Source: Bacteroidales bacterium
Lineage (GTDB): Bacteria; Bacteroidota; Bacteroidia; Bacteroidales; 4484-276
DNA length: 64,000 nucleotides
Assembly: GCA_035647615.1 (NCBI GenBank)
Contig: DASRND010000009.1
Coordinates: 28,539 to 92,538, forward strand
Reading direction: 5' to 3'
Within the stretch, counting starts at the first letter, position 1, and each line of letters begins with the position of its first letter. A program made the translations under genes and the position numbers. The notes under the pieces are model-generated. The model did no database searches and had not been told where the DNA came from. It saw nothing but the letters and a program-made list of their open reading frames with translations. Shown piece by piece: positions 7,914 to 17,799 of the stretch.

Positions 7914-10900
7914 CTACCTATTTTCTTCCATCCCCGTCTCCTGATTTCCTTCCCGTTGCAAGGTGCGTATCAGTGTTTTGGTTTTAGAATTTTTGATATA
8001 GGCAAATATCAGAATTACTAAAAGAATGGCAATGGTGTAATAAACAAAAGCGGGTATCGGCACCGGATCGCCGGCAGCGTAGCTGTGCAGCCCCGACAGG
8101 TAGTAATTCACACCGAAATAGGTCATCAGCACCGAGCTGAACCCCACCACCGCCAGCGCATTGAACACGTAGCGCCCCATGATACCGGGTATAAAGTTGA
8201 GATGAACAATCACGGCATAAACCAGAATCGTTATCAGCGCCCAGGTTTCTTTGGGATCCCAGCCCCAGTAGCGCCCCCACGACTCGTTGGCCCACACGCC
8301 GCCCAGGAAAGTTCCGATGGTAAGCATATACAATCCGATAATAATCGTGGCCTCCGCAGTAAGCGAAATCTCACGGATGGTCAGATTAAAACTCACCAGG
8401 TTATTACGGTTCTGGAAGATCATCAGCAGCAGGTTGAAAAGTCCCAGAATCATTCCAAGCCCTAAAAACCCATAGCTCGAAGTGATGATGGCCACGTGAA
8501 TGGTTAGCCATATCGACTTGAGTACCGGCACCAGGTTGGTTACCTCGGGATTCATCCAGTTGAGATGCGCCACAAACAGGGTGAGCGACGCCAGCACTGT
8601 GGTAGCTGCCAGGGCAATATTGCTGCGGCGCGAAAGCAGGAAGCCGCCCGTCATGGTAGCCCAGGCAATAAATATCATGCTCTCGTAGCCGTTGCTCAAT
8701 GGCGCATGACCGGAGATATACCACCGTGCCACGATACCCAGCGTCTGAAATAGGTACATCACCGCCAATATTCCGATAAGGACATTTTTAAAAAAATTTA
8801 TTTTCAGCTTTGGCGTCACCAATTTAGCAAAAAGCACCAACAGGAATATCAATCCTACCAAACCGTAATAGCGGAAAAGCCGTTCAAAAATCTCTACTTT
8901 GTTATAAATAATTTCGATGCGGCGATGCATGTCGGAGGGCAGCAGGTCGCCGGCATATTTGCGTTGGTAAATATCGATGTCATCTACGATGTCGTTGGGA
9001 GTTGCATAGTTACCGCTGGTCAAGGCTTCGGCCAATGTATTAGCGTAAAGCGGAATGACGTTGCGCACAAAGTTGCTGTCGTCGGCAGGCATGCCCGTCA
9101 CTTCTTCGTTAGGAGCAAACCACTTGTCGGCCGGATCCGTTGTTTTTGGAAATAGCTTCAGGTAGTTGTAGGTATGAATAAAATAGAAAATATTGACCTT
9201 CTCATCCATCTTTATCACCTCTTTATCAAACTTGGTTTGGTCCATGCTTTTCTTCTGATAAGCCGTTTCCACCCATTGGCTCATAAGGTAGTTGGTGGTT
9301 TTTCCGTCCTGAAAAAAGTCGGAGAAGCTGGCGTATTTTCCGCTGATGCCGAGCTGTTCGCGCAGCTCTTTGTTTGTCGTTTTAAGAAGCGGCACCGTTT
9401 GCCACAGCGCCGGATCGGTAATGATCCCCAATACAATCTGGTCGGAGGTGAGTCCTGCGAAGTTGGTGCTGCCGGTGAATTTACGCGTCAACTGACCGGT
9501 GAGTGAGTTTACCGGCTCCAGACGGTTGCCGGGTCCCAGCACGATCAGTTCACCAAATTTTTTGGCATGTTCGCGGTCGATCACCGGAACCTGTGTGCCG
9601 TTCACGTCGGTCATCTCCTGCGAAGTGGCAGACATGGCCGTCGTAATCATCAACATCAAAAGAATTACCTGCAGCAGGTTCATTTTTTTGCGACGTGTTT
9701 CGGTTATTTTATTTAATAGATATCCAAACCGTGAACGCTTACTTATCAGCGCCATCAACATTCCCAACGCCATCAAAAAATAGCCGATGTAGGTTACGAT
9801 CGTTCCCAGGCCATCGTGGTTTACCGAAAGCACCGTCCCTTGTTCGTCGGTATCGTACGACGACTGGTAAAAGCGATAGCCACGGTAATTGAGGATATGA
9901 TTCATGAAAATGCGAAAGTCAAAGCGGTTGTCGCGTTCGGTGTCAATAAGCGTCACCTCGCTGGCGTATGAAGACGGACTGTTCGAGCCAGGATAGCGAT
10001 CGAGAATGAATTCGTTGAGTTGCAAAGCAAAAGGAATGGGGATGGTAATGGCGCCATAAGCGATTTGTAAAGTCTTTCCATCAATTTCAACAGGATCTGC
10101 TTTGCCTTGCACGCCACGGTTTCCGGTAACCCAGGTGCTCACGGTGCTGTTACCGCTGCTGATCCGCAACATCACAGCATCCAATCCTGTGGCCAGCTGC
10201 ATTTGGTTGGAGACCGGCACCGGTTGTAGGGTGCCGCTTGGCTCGAAGCTGCGCAAAACGATGCGGCTCTTCCCCAGGTCGTATAGCTGCATCGGCTGCA
10301 TCTCCGCCTTTTGATGGGGCAAAATATAGCCGCTTACCTCTGATCCCATGTTGGTGATAAAAATGGTGTCGGCAGCCTGAAACATCAGCCGGCTACCGTC
10401 GAACATCAACTGCAATTCGCCTGCAAGCATTTCGCCGCTATCGAAACTCATCTGCATATTTCCCACCTGTCGCACCTCGCCCGAAGATAGAGTAATGGTT
10501 TCGCGCTGCATGCCACTCATCACAAACAGCGATGCGATAGGATTTCCGCCCTTAACAGGAACAACTTCGAGGTTTGCGTTGGCAATATATCCTATAGTTT
10601 CTATCTTAAAATTACCGTCAGGTGTATTCAATTTAAAGTTGGGTGCCTTCCTATCATAGGGCGACATGAGCACATGCTGCTGCTCATAAAAGGTCTCGCC
10701 GCCGCTTTGATATGTGGCAGTGAGGAAGGTGCTGGTGCTGGTGATCTCGCTGCTGGTTTCCCCTTCACGGATGTGCATCATCCCTTCATAACTAAAAAAC
10801 CGCGTGATGCCAGCACCTACAAAGATTATAATAAAAGCCAGGTGAAACATAAACAACGCGTACTTCTTGCGGCGCCACGAATGATGAATCACCAGGCTGC

Positions 10901-11087
10901 CAGCCAGATTTATGACCAATAGTGCAAGCAATATTTCAAACCAGGTAGCTTCGTAAACGGCCACACGCGCCGCTATGGTTCCGTAGTCGTTTTCGATAAA
11001 GGTGGCCATGGCCGCCGAGAGTGCAAACATGAGCAACAATACCACGGTGAGGTGCATCGAGAACAATGCATCAAATATTTTTTTCAT
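7914..11087 (-). CDS. ccsBA: Fused ResB-CcsA cytochrome c biogenesis protein
   Basis: This 1057-residue membrane protein joins a ResB-like half (about 1-460, with four membrane segments and a large periplasmic domain) to a second periplasmic region. It ends in a CcsA half (about 740-1030). The CcsA half holds the tryptophan-rich WWD signature WGRYWGWDPKETWAL near 935-950, plus conserved histidines in flanking helices (HVAIITSSYG). CcsBA is the system II cytochrome c synthase: it exports haem and attaches it to CXXCH motifs of apocytochromes in the periplasm. The fused form is known in Bacteroidetes and Epsilonproteobacteria. A minus-strand -7 element lies 49 bp upstream. Confidence 0.93.
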   Translation of the reverse strand: MKKIFDALFSMHLTVVLLLMFALSAAMATFIENDYGTIAARVAVYEATWFEILLALLVINLAGSLVIHHSWRRKKYALFMFHLAFIIIFVGAGITRFFSYEGMMHIREGETSSEITSTSTFLTATYQSGGETFYEQQHVLMSPYDRKAPNFKLNTPDGNFKIETIGYIANANLEVVPVKGGNPIASLFVMSGMQRETITLSSGEVRQVGNMQMSFDSGEMLAGELQLMFDGSRLMFQAADTIFITNMGSEVSGYILPHQKAEMQPMQLYDLGKSRIVLRSFEPSGTLQPVPVSNQMQLATGLDAVMLRISSGNSTVSTWVTGNRGVQGKADPVEIDGKTLQIAYGAITIPIPFALQLNEFILDRYPGSNSPSSYASEVTLIDTERDNRFDFRIFMNHILNYRGYRFYQSSYDTDEQGTVLSVNHDGLGTIVTYIGYFLMALGMLMALISKRSRFGYLLNKITETRRKKMNLLQVILLMLMITTAMSATSQEMTDVNGTQVPVIDREHAKKFGELIVLGPGNRLEPVNSLTGQLTRKFTGSTNFAGLTSDQIVLGIITDPALWQTVPLLKTTNKELREQLGISGKYASFSDFFQDGKTTNYLMSQWVETAYQKKSMDQTKFDKEVIKMDEKVNIFYFIHTYNYLKLFPKTTDPADKWFAPNEEVTGMPADDSNFVRNVIPLYANTLAEALTSGNYATPNDIVDDIDIYQRKYAGDLLPSDMHRRIEIIYNKVEIFERLFRYYGLVGLIFLLVLFAKLVTPKLKINFFKNVLIGILAVMYLFQTLGIVARWYISGHAPLSNGYESMIFIAWATMTGGFLLSRRSNIALAATTVLASLTLFVAHLNWMNPEVTNLVPVLKSIWLTIHVAIITSSYGFLGLGMILGLFNLLLMIFQNRNNLVSFNLTIREISLTAEATIIIGLYMLTIGTFLGGVWANESWGRYWGWDPKETWALITILVYAVIVHLNFIPGIMGRYVFNALAVVGFSSVLMTYFGVNYYLSGLHSYAAGDPVPIPAFVYYTIAILLVILIFAYIKNSKTKTLIRTLQREGNQETGMEENR

Positions 11088-11135
11088 CAGAATTTCTCAA
11101 TTTTATGTAAATCAGTACCAAAATATTTTCGGCGT

Positions 11136-11143
11136 CAAAGATA
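11136..11143 (-). promoter_or_regulatory. -7 element of ccsBA
   Basis: On the minus strand the sequence reads TATCTTTG, an exact match to TAnnTTTG, 49 bp upstream of the ccsBA ATG. The remainder of 11088-11290 shows only a dispersed repeat fragment near 11264. Confidence 0.5.
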
Positions 11144-11263
11144 AACAAACCGAAATAAAAATGGTACACACCAATGATACAAAGCCATCTCACAGGAGAA
11201 TAGCGTAGCCTGCAAAAGAAAAGGGAATGTTGAATTTTGAAGTGGTTTTTTCCATCATTATTT

Positions 11264-11287
11264 GCGATTCGATATTCAAAAAAAAGA
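11264..11287. repeat. Dispersed GCGATTCGATATTC repeat with A-run
   Basis: GCGATTCGATATTC followed by an A-run recurs in inverted orientation at 26960-26973, and as TTCGATATTC plus A-run at 27272-27288. At both loci it adjoins degenerate CCCTGCGCC-rich tracts. It is probably a decayed dispersed element. Confidence 0.5.
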
Positions 11288-11290
11288 AGT

Positions 11291-12328
11291 TCACTGCCTT
11301 GTGCCCTGCGCCTTGCTCTTTGAGCCCTGCGCCCTGTAAACCAAAATCAACAAGCTGCTAACTCCAACTACTCCGATAAACCACAACGGTAGCGTCCATC
11401 CTGCCTGAGTTCGGTAGATGGCTGTGGCAATATTGCCGATGATGAGCCACTGCACCACATAAAATGCCGTGACATTTTTTCCGGCCCACCGCAGGTATTT
11501 TATTAGAGTGGTTTTGCCGGCCAGCTTGTTAAGCAAGGCCAACGCCAGCGTCCAGAGCAGTATAAAGGCCGCCGTCCAGGCAACGAATAAAGCGCTGTGA
11601 TGATAATACACTTCGAGTAACGTAGCCACCCGAAAGCCATACGCAAAGGTGGAAACGATCAGTATCAGCAAAACCAGACCGGAAATTCTTCGGAATTTAA
11701 TAGTAATGAAGCGGGCAAATCGCTCATAAATCAGATAAAAAACATAGCCCGTCAGCACATAGGAAAACCATGGGAAAAACGGAAAGAAAGACCAGGAATA
11801 ATGTCCCCAAAAATAAGCCTGCAGATAACGAAGCCATTGCGCTTCGCCACCATAAACCGGCAGCCAACGATTTGCCAGGGCGCTCACTGGTATCAGCAAC
11901 AACCAGAGCACCCATCGTTTTTGGAGCAAAGGTCGCAGCAAGGCCACCACCACGATAGAAATACCGGCAAGAAACAAAATATCGACACCAAAAATATAGC
12001 GCAACGGGTCGAGCTGATAACTGCCCGAAACGATTTTGATAAGCAAATGCAGGTTCAAGCCTATGTTGAGAGCGAAACCCAAAAGCAGCAACAGCAATCC
12101 TCTTTTAATCTGTTGAAGCAGCGGCTGCGCTTTGCGCGCCAGGAAAAATCCCATCACAGCCATAAATGCAGGCGCTGCCGGTGGTCCTCCCAAAAACAGT
12201 GAGATTTTGCCGGCAAGGCTTGCATAAAAATCAGGCGTGGCAAACAACTCCGTAAGGTGCACCTGCACCATCAGCATCACTGCCACACCTTTTAATAAAT
12301 CAGGGATTTCGAGTCGTTGCTTGTTCAT
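11291..12328 (-). CDS. Multi-pass membrane acyltransferase, heparan-glucosaminide N-acetyltransferase-like
   Basis: The protein has about 345 residues and ~10 hydrophobic segments. It begins MNKQRLEIPDLLKGVAVMLM, followed by VQVH; the D-LKG and membrane His pattern matches the HGSNAT/acyltransferase-3-like superfamily, which transfers acyl groups across the membrane to sugars or lipids. The start at 12328 is preferred because a -7 element lies at 12391-12384 and the longer ORF would begin upstream of it. The last ~14 residues (AQGSKSKAQGTRQ) are encoded by a low-complexity dispersed repeat and are likely non-native. The substrate is unknown. Confidence 0.75.
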   Translation of the reverse strand: MNKQRLEIPDLLKGVAVMLMVQVHLTELFATPDFYASLAGKISLFLGGPPAAPAFMAVMGFFLARKAQPLLQQIKRGLLLLLLGFALNIGLNLHLLIKIVSGSYQLDPLRYIFGVDILFLAGISIVVVALLRPLLQKRWVLWLLLIPVSALANRWLPVYGGEAQWLRYLQAYFWGHYSWSFFPFFPWFSYVLTGYVFYLIYERFARFITIKFRRISGLVLLILIVSTFAYGFRVATLLEVYYHHSALFVAWTAAFILLWTLALALLNKLAGKTTLIKYLRWAGKNVTAFYVVQWLIIGNIATAIYRTQAGWTLPLWFIGVVGVSSLLILVYRAQGSKSKAQGTRQ

Positions 12329-12383
12329 ATTTCCAAAATATCGGTCTTCTAAAACTATATTTTTTATTCGTCTTGAACGGGTG

Positions 12384-12391
12384 CAAAAATA
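12384..12391 (-). promoter_or_regulatory. -7 element of the acyltransferase gene
   Basis: The minus strand reads TATTTTTG, matching TAnnTTTG, 56 bp upstream of the chosen ATG at 12328. This position decides the start choice. Confidence 0.5.
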
Positions 12392-12520
12392 CTTTTTAGA
12401 AAACCCAGGGGGCATTCAAACGAAAATCTTATACATCTTAATGATAGTTTCATAAAAGCTACCCGCGGCAAACGCTCTACTTTTGACGTTTCAAGAATTA
12501 TTCACAAAAACTATTTTATT

Positions 12521-13315
12521 ATGAAAACAAGAAATGCACCAATCTGGCTGATAATGGCTATAACCGCTGTTAGTTTTTTGATGTTACAATGCTCCAAGAG
12601 CGAGGCATCGCACATGGATGAAGTTTACAAATACGTAAGTCCTGCCGAGAAGTCGCTGCAACTCGAAGAACAAAACCCTGACAATGATGTAATCATTCAA
12701 TGCATTTACGACTGTATCAATAGCATGCCTGTCGAAGAAATCTCAGAAAGTGAACTCGCTGCAATAACATACATGCGCGAAGAAGAGCTGCTGGCGCATG
12801 ATGTATATGTGGCCATGTACGCACTTTATTCGGTGCCGGTTTTCAACAACATCAGCAAAAGCGAAACCATCCACACCACGGCCATGCTTGCCCTGCTCGA
12901 AAAATACGAATTGCCCGATCCGGCTGCCAACCATCAGCAGGGAATATTTCAGGAGCTGGTGCTTCAGGCGCTCTATGATACACTTACAGCAATGGGTTCC
13001 GCCTCGTTTCAGGATGCGCTTATAGTGGGAGCCACCATCGAAGACCTCGACATCAACGACCTGATGGTAGATTTGGCTAATAATGTGGACAATACCGACA
13101 TCACCTACACCCTGCAGCAGCTCCTGCGCGGCTCGCGCAATCATCTGCGTGCTTTCCACGCACATCTTACTTTCCAGGGTCTTACCTACACACCGCAGTA
13201 TATTTCCCAGGAACTCTATGATGAGATTACCTCATCGCCCTGGCAGGTGGGCAATGGTTTCTGTGTCTGTTCATTTCCGGCTAAAGACAATTCCAATATT
13301 ATGCGTAAAGAATAA
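12521..13315 (+). CDS. DUF2202 ferritin-like lipoprotein
   Basis: The 264-residue protein has a lipoprotein-type signal (FLMLQCSKSE, Cys near 24). Residues ~75-235 match the DUF2202 pattern: YMREEELLAHDVYVAMYALY, then ETIHTTAMLALLEKY, then RGSRNHLRAFHAHL. The E/H placement in a four-helix arrangement is typical of ferritin-like di-metal folds. Enzymatic activity is not established for the family. The protein probably sits on the envelope. A hairpin terminator follows, so it appears to be monocistronic. Confidence 0.8.
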   Translation: MKTRNAPIWLIMAITAVSFLMLQCSKSEASHMDEVYKYVSPAEKSLQLEEQNPDNDVIIQCIYDCINSMPVEEISESELAAITYMREEELLAHDVYVAMYALYSVPVFNNISKSETIHTTAMLALLEKYELPDPAANHQQGIFQELVLQALYDTLTAMGSASFQDALIVGATIEDLDINDLMVDLANNVDNTDITYTLQQLLRGSRNHLRAFHAHLTFQGLTYTPQYISQELYDEITSSPWQVGNGFCVCSFPAKDNSNIMRKE

Positions 13316-13346
13316 TGTTCCCGATTCCAAAGTTTGTAACTCCAGG

Positions 13347-13377
13347 AAAAGGGCTGCCTAAATAGGCTTCCCTTTTT
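13347..13377 (+). terminator. Terminator after the DUF2202 gene
   Basis: AAAAGGG (13347-13353) pairs with CCCTTTT (13370-13376). An inner GCCT/AGGC stem (13356-13359 with 13364-13367) extends the hairpin, and a T-run follows. Confidence 0.7.
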
Positions 13378-13467
13378 CTATTTAGCTCAAAGGCAAGCAT
13401 AAATCCTGCGTTTTTTGAGAATTTTTCTTAACATTGCAAGTGTTTTTCATCATTTCATCCTACACCC

Positions 13468-16400
13468 ATGCTCGACCGAATTATCGAATTCTCCATCAAA
13501 AACCGACTCATCGTAGGTTTGCTCACTCTGGCGATGGTTGCCTGGGGAATTTATAACTTCAGCACGCTGGCCATCGACGCGGTGCCCGACATTACCAACA
13601 ACCAGGTACAGGTGATTACCGTTTCACCATCGCTGGCACCGCAGGAGATAGAGCAATTTATCAGCTTCCCGGTAGAGATTGCCATGGCCAATATTCAGGA
13701 CGTTACGGAAATACGCTCCATCTCGCGCTATGGTCTCTCGGTGGTAACCATTGTTTTTAAAGATAAAGTGAATTCTTATTTGGCGCGCCAACTGGTGAGT
13801 GAGCAGATAAAAATGGCCGAAGGCGACATCCCCGACGGTATGGGCTCCCCCGAAATGATGCCCGTGACCACCGGCCTTGGCGAAATTTACCAGTATGTAC
13901 TCGAACCCAAGCCCGGCTATGAAGACATGTATTCGCTCATGGAGATTCGTACCATTCAGGACTGGATTGTAAAGCGTTTCCTTTCGGGAATACCGGGAAT
14001 TGTCGAAATAAGCAGTTTTGGCGGATTGGTAAAACAATACGAAGTAACCATCGACCCGCGCACCCTCGTGGGAATGAATTTAACCATTTCTGAAATTTTT
14101 GAAGCCCTGGAGCAAAACAACCAAAATACCGGCGGCAGCTACATCGAAAAAGGTCCGAACGCCTACTATATCCGCGCCGAAGGTTTGGTGAAAAATTTAG
14201 ACGATATTGGTAACATCCTTGTAAAAAAACAAGGCGGCGTGCCTGTCAAAATAAAAGACGTAGCCACCGTTCAATTTGGCGCACCACCGCGTTTTGGAGC
14301 TATGACCAAGGATGGCAAAGGCGAAGTAGTGGGCGGCATCACCCTGATGCTTAAGGGCGAAAATTCAAACCAGGTAGTAAAGAATGTGAAATCACGCATT
14401 GAAGAGCTACACAAAATCCTACCCGAAGGCATCACTATCAATCCCTACCTCGACCGCTCCGAGCTAATCCACAAAACTATCAACACCGTAAGCGAAAACC
14501 TCATCCTGGGCGGGCTCATCGTTATCTTTGTGCTGGTGCTGCTGCTGGGCAACCTGCGCGCCGGCCTTATCGTAGCTTCCGTGATCCCGCTCTCGATGCT
14601 ATTTGCTTTTTCGATGATGAACCTCTTTGGGGTCTCGGCCAACCTGATGAGCCTGGGGGCTCTCGACTTTGGGATGATCGTAGATGGCACGGTGATCATC
14701 GTCGAGGGCATCATTCACCAATTGCATCGCAACTACAAAGGAAAAATCACCCAGTCGCAGCTCGACGAGAGCATCTCCCAGGCGGGCCACCGTGTGAGCC
14801 GTGCCGCCGTTTTTGGCATAGTCATCATCCTCATCGTCTATCTGCCCATCCTTGCTTTTACAGGAATCGAAGGTAAGATGTTCAAACCTATGGCGCAAAC
14901 CGTCAGCTTTGCACTCATTGGCGCTTTACTGCTTTCGTTCACCTATGTTCCCATGATTTCTTCGTTGGCTTTAAGCAGAAAAGTGAGTCATAAAACCAAC
15001 ATTGCCGACCGCATCATGAATTTTTTCAAACGTATGCACCGGCCCACCTTGGAGGTAGCAATGCGCTATAAATTTACGGTAATCCTTTTGGTGGTGGTAT
15101 TGCTGGCGGTGAGCTTTTATCAGTTCTCGCGGATGGGCGGCGAATTCCTGCCTACCCTCGAAGAAGGCGACATCGCTGCGCAGATGACACTGCCGCCCGG
15201 ATCGTCGCTCTCCGAAAGTATTGCTACCAGCACCAAAGCTGAGAAAATCCTTCTTGAGAGGTTCCCGGAGGTGCAAAGCGTAGTCTCCAAAATAGGAACT
15301 GCTGAAATACCCACCGACCCCATGGCGGTAGAAGATGCCGATATCATGATAGTGATGAAACCAAAGAGCGAATGGGTTTCAGCGGACAACCGCGAAGATC
15401 TGATGCAGCTGATGAAACAGGAACTCGACGTTCTGGCCGGCATTTCTTTTGAATTTACGCAGCCTATCCAATTGCGTTTTAACGAGCTGATGACAGGCGT
15501 AAGATCTGATGTTGCTGTAAAAATCTACGGCGAAGAGCTGGATATTCTCTATGAAAAAGCAAATCAGGCTGCCGCTATCATCGATAAGATTGCCGGAGCC
15601 GGCGATGTGCGCGTAGAGCATATTGTAGGCCTGCCACAAATCGTGGTGAACTACGATTATGACAAGCTGGCGCTTTACGATGTAAACATCAAAGAAGTGA
15701 ACAAGATTATCCGTGCAGCTTTTGCCGGCGAGGCCGCCGGAGTTGTCTTTGAGGGTGAACGGCGTTTTGAGCTGGTGGTGCGCCTCGCCGAAAACTACCG
15801 AACCAACCAGAACAGTCTGCAAAATCTGCGTATAAACCGACCGGGTCAGAAGTTGGTGCTGCTGAGTCAGGTGGCCGATATTTCGTTTAAAGAAGGCCCC
15901 ATGCAAATCTCGCGCGACGACACCAAACGCCGTATTGTTGTCGGCATCAATGTGCGCAACCGTGATGTGGAGTCGTTTGTGAAGGAAATGGACGAGCGCC
16001 TTTCGGCAAATCTCACACTGCCTGCCGGCTACTACTTAACTTATGGCGGCTCTTTCGAGAACCTGCGTGCCGCCCAGCGCTCTTCCGGCGTAGCTGTTCC
16101 CGTGGCGCTTGCGCTGATATTTATACTGCTCTATTTTGCTTTCCATTCGGTGAAGCAATCGTTGATGGTATTTACAGCCATTCCGCTGGCAGCCGTTGGC
16201 GGAATCTGGGCGCTCTACCTTCGCGACATGCCTTTTAGCATCTCCGGTGGCGTCGGGTTTATTGCGCTCTTTGGCGTTGCTGTTCTCGATGGCATCGTGT
16301 TGATTTCCTATTATAACCAACTCGAAAAAGAAGGCATCACCGACATTTACGAACGTGTTCGCGTTGGTACCGCCGACCGGTTGCGTCCGGTGCTGATGAC

Positions 16401-17796
16401 CTCTTTTGTGGCGGCGCTGGGCTTTTTACCCATGGCCATCTCCACCGCTGCCGGCGCCGAGGTGCAGCGTCCGCTAGCAACGGTGGTCATTGGTGGTATC
16501 ACTTCTGCCACTTTCCTCACGCTGGTAGTGCTGCCGATTTTGTATCTTATTTTTAATGAAAAAATTAAAATATCGTTTAAGCGTAAAATGAAAATACCCT
16601 TGTGGCTTTTACTGTTGATTATTCCCGCTGCACTCTCAGCACAAAATCAGGAGCGCCCGCAAACCCTTTCGCTGCAACAGGCGCTGCAGATGGCCGTCGA
16701 AAATAATTACGAACTCAAAAATGCGCGCATCAATGTGGAGATTGCCGACAAGTTGCGCAAAACGGCTTTCGACCTGCCCGCTCCCGAAGCTACTTACGAA
16801 TGGGGACAAATCAACTCGGCACTCAGCGACCGGCACCTCAGCATCAGTCAGTCGGTAGCTTTTCCTACCGTTTATATCAGCCGCAGCAAACTGCAAAAAC
16901 GCAATCTGCTGATGCGCCAAAGCGAATTTGTGGTTACCGAAGCAGCCATTTTACGACAGATCAAAACATTGTACATCCAATGGATGACGGCTTACGCCAA
17001 ACACCAACTGACGCAGCAGGAAGAAAGTATTTACAGGGATTTCACCAGGGCGGTGCAGCTCCGCTACCAAACCGGGGAAGTGCCGTTGCTCACGCAATCG
17101 GTAGCTGAAACACAAGCGCTGTCCATCGAAAATAAGATGTACACCAACCTGATGGCGCAAAACGAATACGAGCAAATGCTCAAAAACTTATTGGGAATCA
17201 GCGGAAGCTATGTTCCGGGGCAACAAATGCTAAAGCTGCCGGCGCCGGCATTGCCTGCTGAAATTACCGAAAACAGCGCCCCTTCGCTTGCTTATCTGCA
17301 AACCAAAAGCAACCTGATGGAAGCGGCGCTTAGCGTAGAGCGCAACAAATATTTTCCGGCTTTCAACGTGGGATATTTCAACCAAACCATCGACGAAACC
17401 ACCGGTTTCGATGGTTGGCAGGTGGGTGTGAGCGTGCCGCTGTGGTTCTGGCCGCAGCAGGCGCAGGTGCAGGTGGCCAAATTGCAGCAACAGCAGGTGA
17501 TAGCGGAACTCGATTTCCAACGGACACGCCTCAACAGCGAGCTGCACCGACTGGCCAACCAGCTAATACTTGTGCAGCAGATGGTGGACAGATTCGAAGC
17601 GCAAGCTCTCGCAAAAGCCGACCAGATACTCACCGACAGCCAAACCAGCCTTATGGCCGGCGAAATGACCTATTTTGAATTTGTGATGAGCATCTCACAC
17701 GCTTATCAAATCAAATATGATTATCTGGAGCTGCTTGCCAATTACAACCTCACCATCATCCAACTTGAAGAAATCATCAATGCCAACAACAACTAA
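13468..17796 (+). CDS. CzcA-type heavy-metal RND pump fused to a TolC-like outer membrane domain
   Basis: Residues 1-1040 form a complete heavy-metal-efflux RND transporter. It has an N-terminal helix (IEFSIKNRLIVGLLTLAMVA), porter domains, and the TM4 signature DFGMIVDGTVIIVE typical of Czc-like divalent-cation pumps. From M1041 the chain continues into a second signal-like helix (MKIPLWLLLLIIPAALSAQ) and a ~400-residue TolC/OEP-type coiled-coil domain. The substrate is probably Zn/Co/Cd/Ni rather than Cu/Ag, judged by the TM4 motif only. Such CzcA-TolC fusions occur in Bacteroidetes. The adaptor gene follows after 3 bp. Confidence 0.92.
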   Translation: MLDRIIEFSIKNRLIVGLLTLAMVAWGIYNFSTLAIDAVPDITNNQVQVITVSPSLAPQEIEQFISFPVEIAMANIQDVTEIRSISRYGLSVVTIVFKDKVNSYLARQLVSEQIKMAEGDIPDGMGSPEMMPVTTGLGEIYQYVLEPKPGYEDMYSLMEIRTIQDWIVKRFLSGIPGIVEISSFGGLVKQYEVTIDPRTLVGMNLTISEIFEALEQNNQNTGGSYIEKGPNAYYIRAEGLVKNLDDIGNILVKKQGGVPVKIKDVATVQFGAPPRFGAMTKDGKGEVVGGITLMLKGENSNQVVKNVKSRIEELHKILPEGITINPYLDRSELIHKTINTVSENLILGGLIVIFVLVLLLGNLRAGLIVASVIPLSMLFAFSMMNLFGVSANLMSLGALDFGMIVDGTVIIVEGIIHQLHRNYKGKITQSQLDESISQAGHRVSRAAVFGIVIILIVYLPILAFTGIEGKMFKPMAQTVSFALIGALLLSFTYVPMISSLALSRKVSHKTNIADRIMNFFKRMHRPTLEVAMRYKFTVILLVVVLLAVSFYQFSRMGGEFLPTLEEGDIAAQMTLPPGSSLSESIATSTKAEKILLERFPEVQSVVSKIGTAEIPTDPMAVEDADIMIVMKPKSEWVSADNREDLMQLMKQELDVLAGISFEFTQPIQLRFNELMTGVRSDVAVKIYGEELDILYEKANQAAAIIDKIAGAGDVRVEHIVGLPQIVVNYDYDKLALYDVNIKEVNKIIRAAFAGEAAGVVFEGERRFELVVRLAENYRTNQNSLQNLRINRPGQKLVLLSQVADISFKEGPMQISRDDTKRRIVVGINVRNRDVESFVKEMDERLSANLTLPAGYYLTYGGSFENLRAAQRSSGVAVPVALALIFILLYFAFHSVKQSLMVFTAIPLAAVGGIWALYLRDMPFSISGGVGFIALFGVAVLDGIVLISYYNQLEKEGITDIYERVRVGTADRLRPVLMTSFVAALGFLPMAISTAAGAEVQRPLATVVIGGITSATFLTLVVLPILYLIFNEKIKISFKRKMKIPLWLLLLIIPAALSAQNQERPQTLSLQQALQMAVENNYELKNARINVEIADKLRKTAFDLPAPEATYEWGQINSALSDRHLSISQSVAFPTVYISRSKLQKRNLLMRQSEFVVTEAAILRQIKTLYIQWMTAYAKHQLTQQEESIYRDFTRAVQLRYQTGEVPLLTQSVAETQALSIENKMYTNLMAQNEYEQMLKNLLGISGSYVPGQQMLKLPAPALPAEITENSAPSLAYLQTKSNLMEAALSVERNKYFPAFNVGYFNQTIDETTGFDGWQVGVSVPLWFWPQQAQVQVAKLQQQQVIAELDFQRTRLNSELHRLANQLILVQQMVDRFEAQALAKADQILTDSQTSLMAGEMTYFEFVMSISHAYQIKYDYLELLANYNLTIIQLEEIINANNN

Positions 17797-17799
17797 ATC

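Noticed and set aside
12329..12415. 29-codon N-terminal extension of the acyltransferase frame
   Set aside because: A -7 promoter element lies inside it at 12384-12391, and the extension has no family-like sequence.
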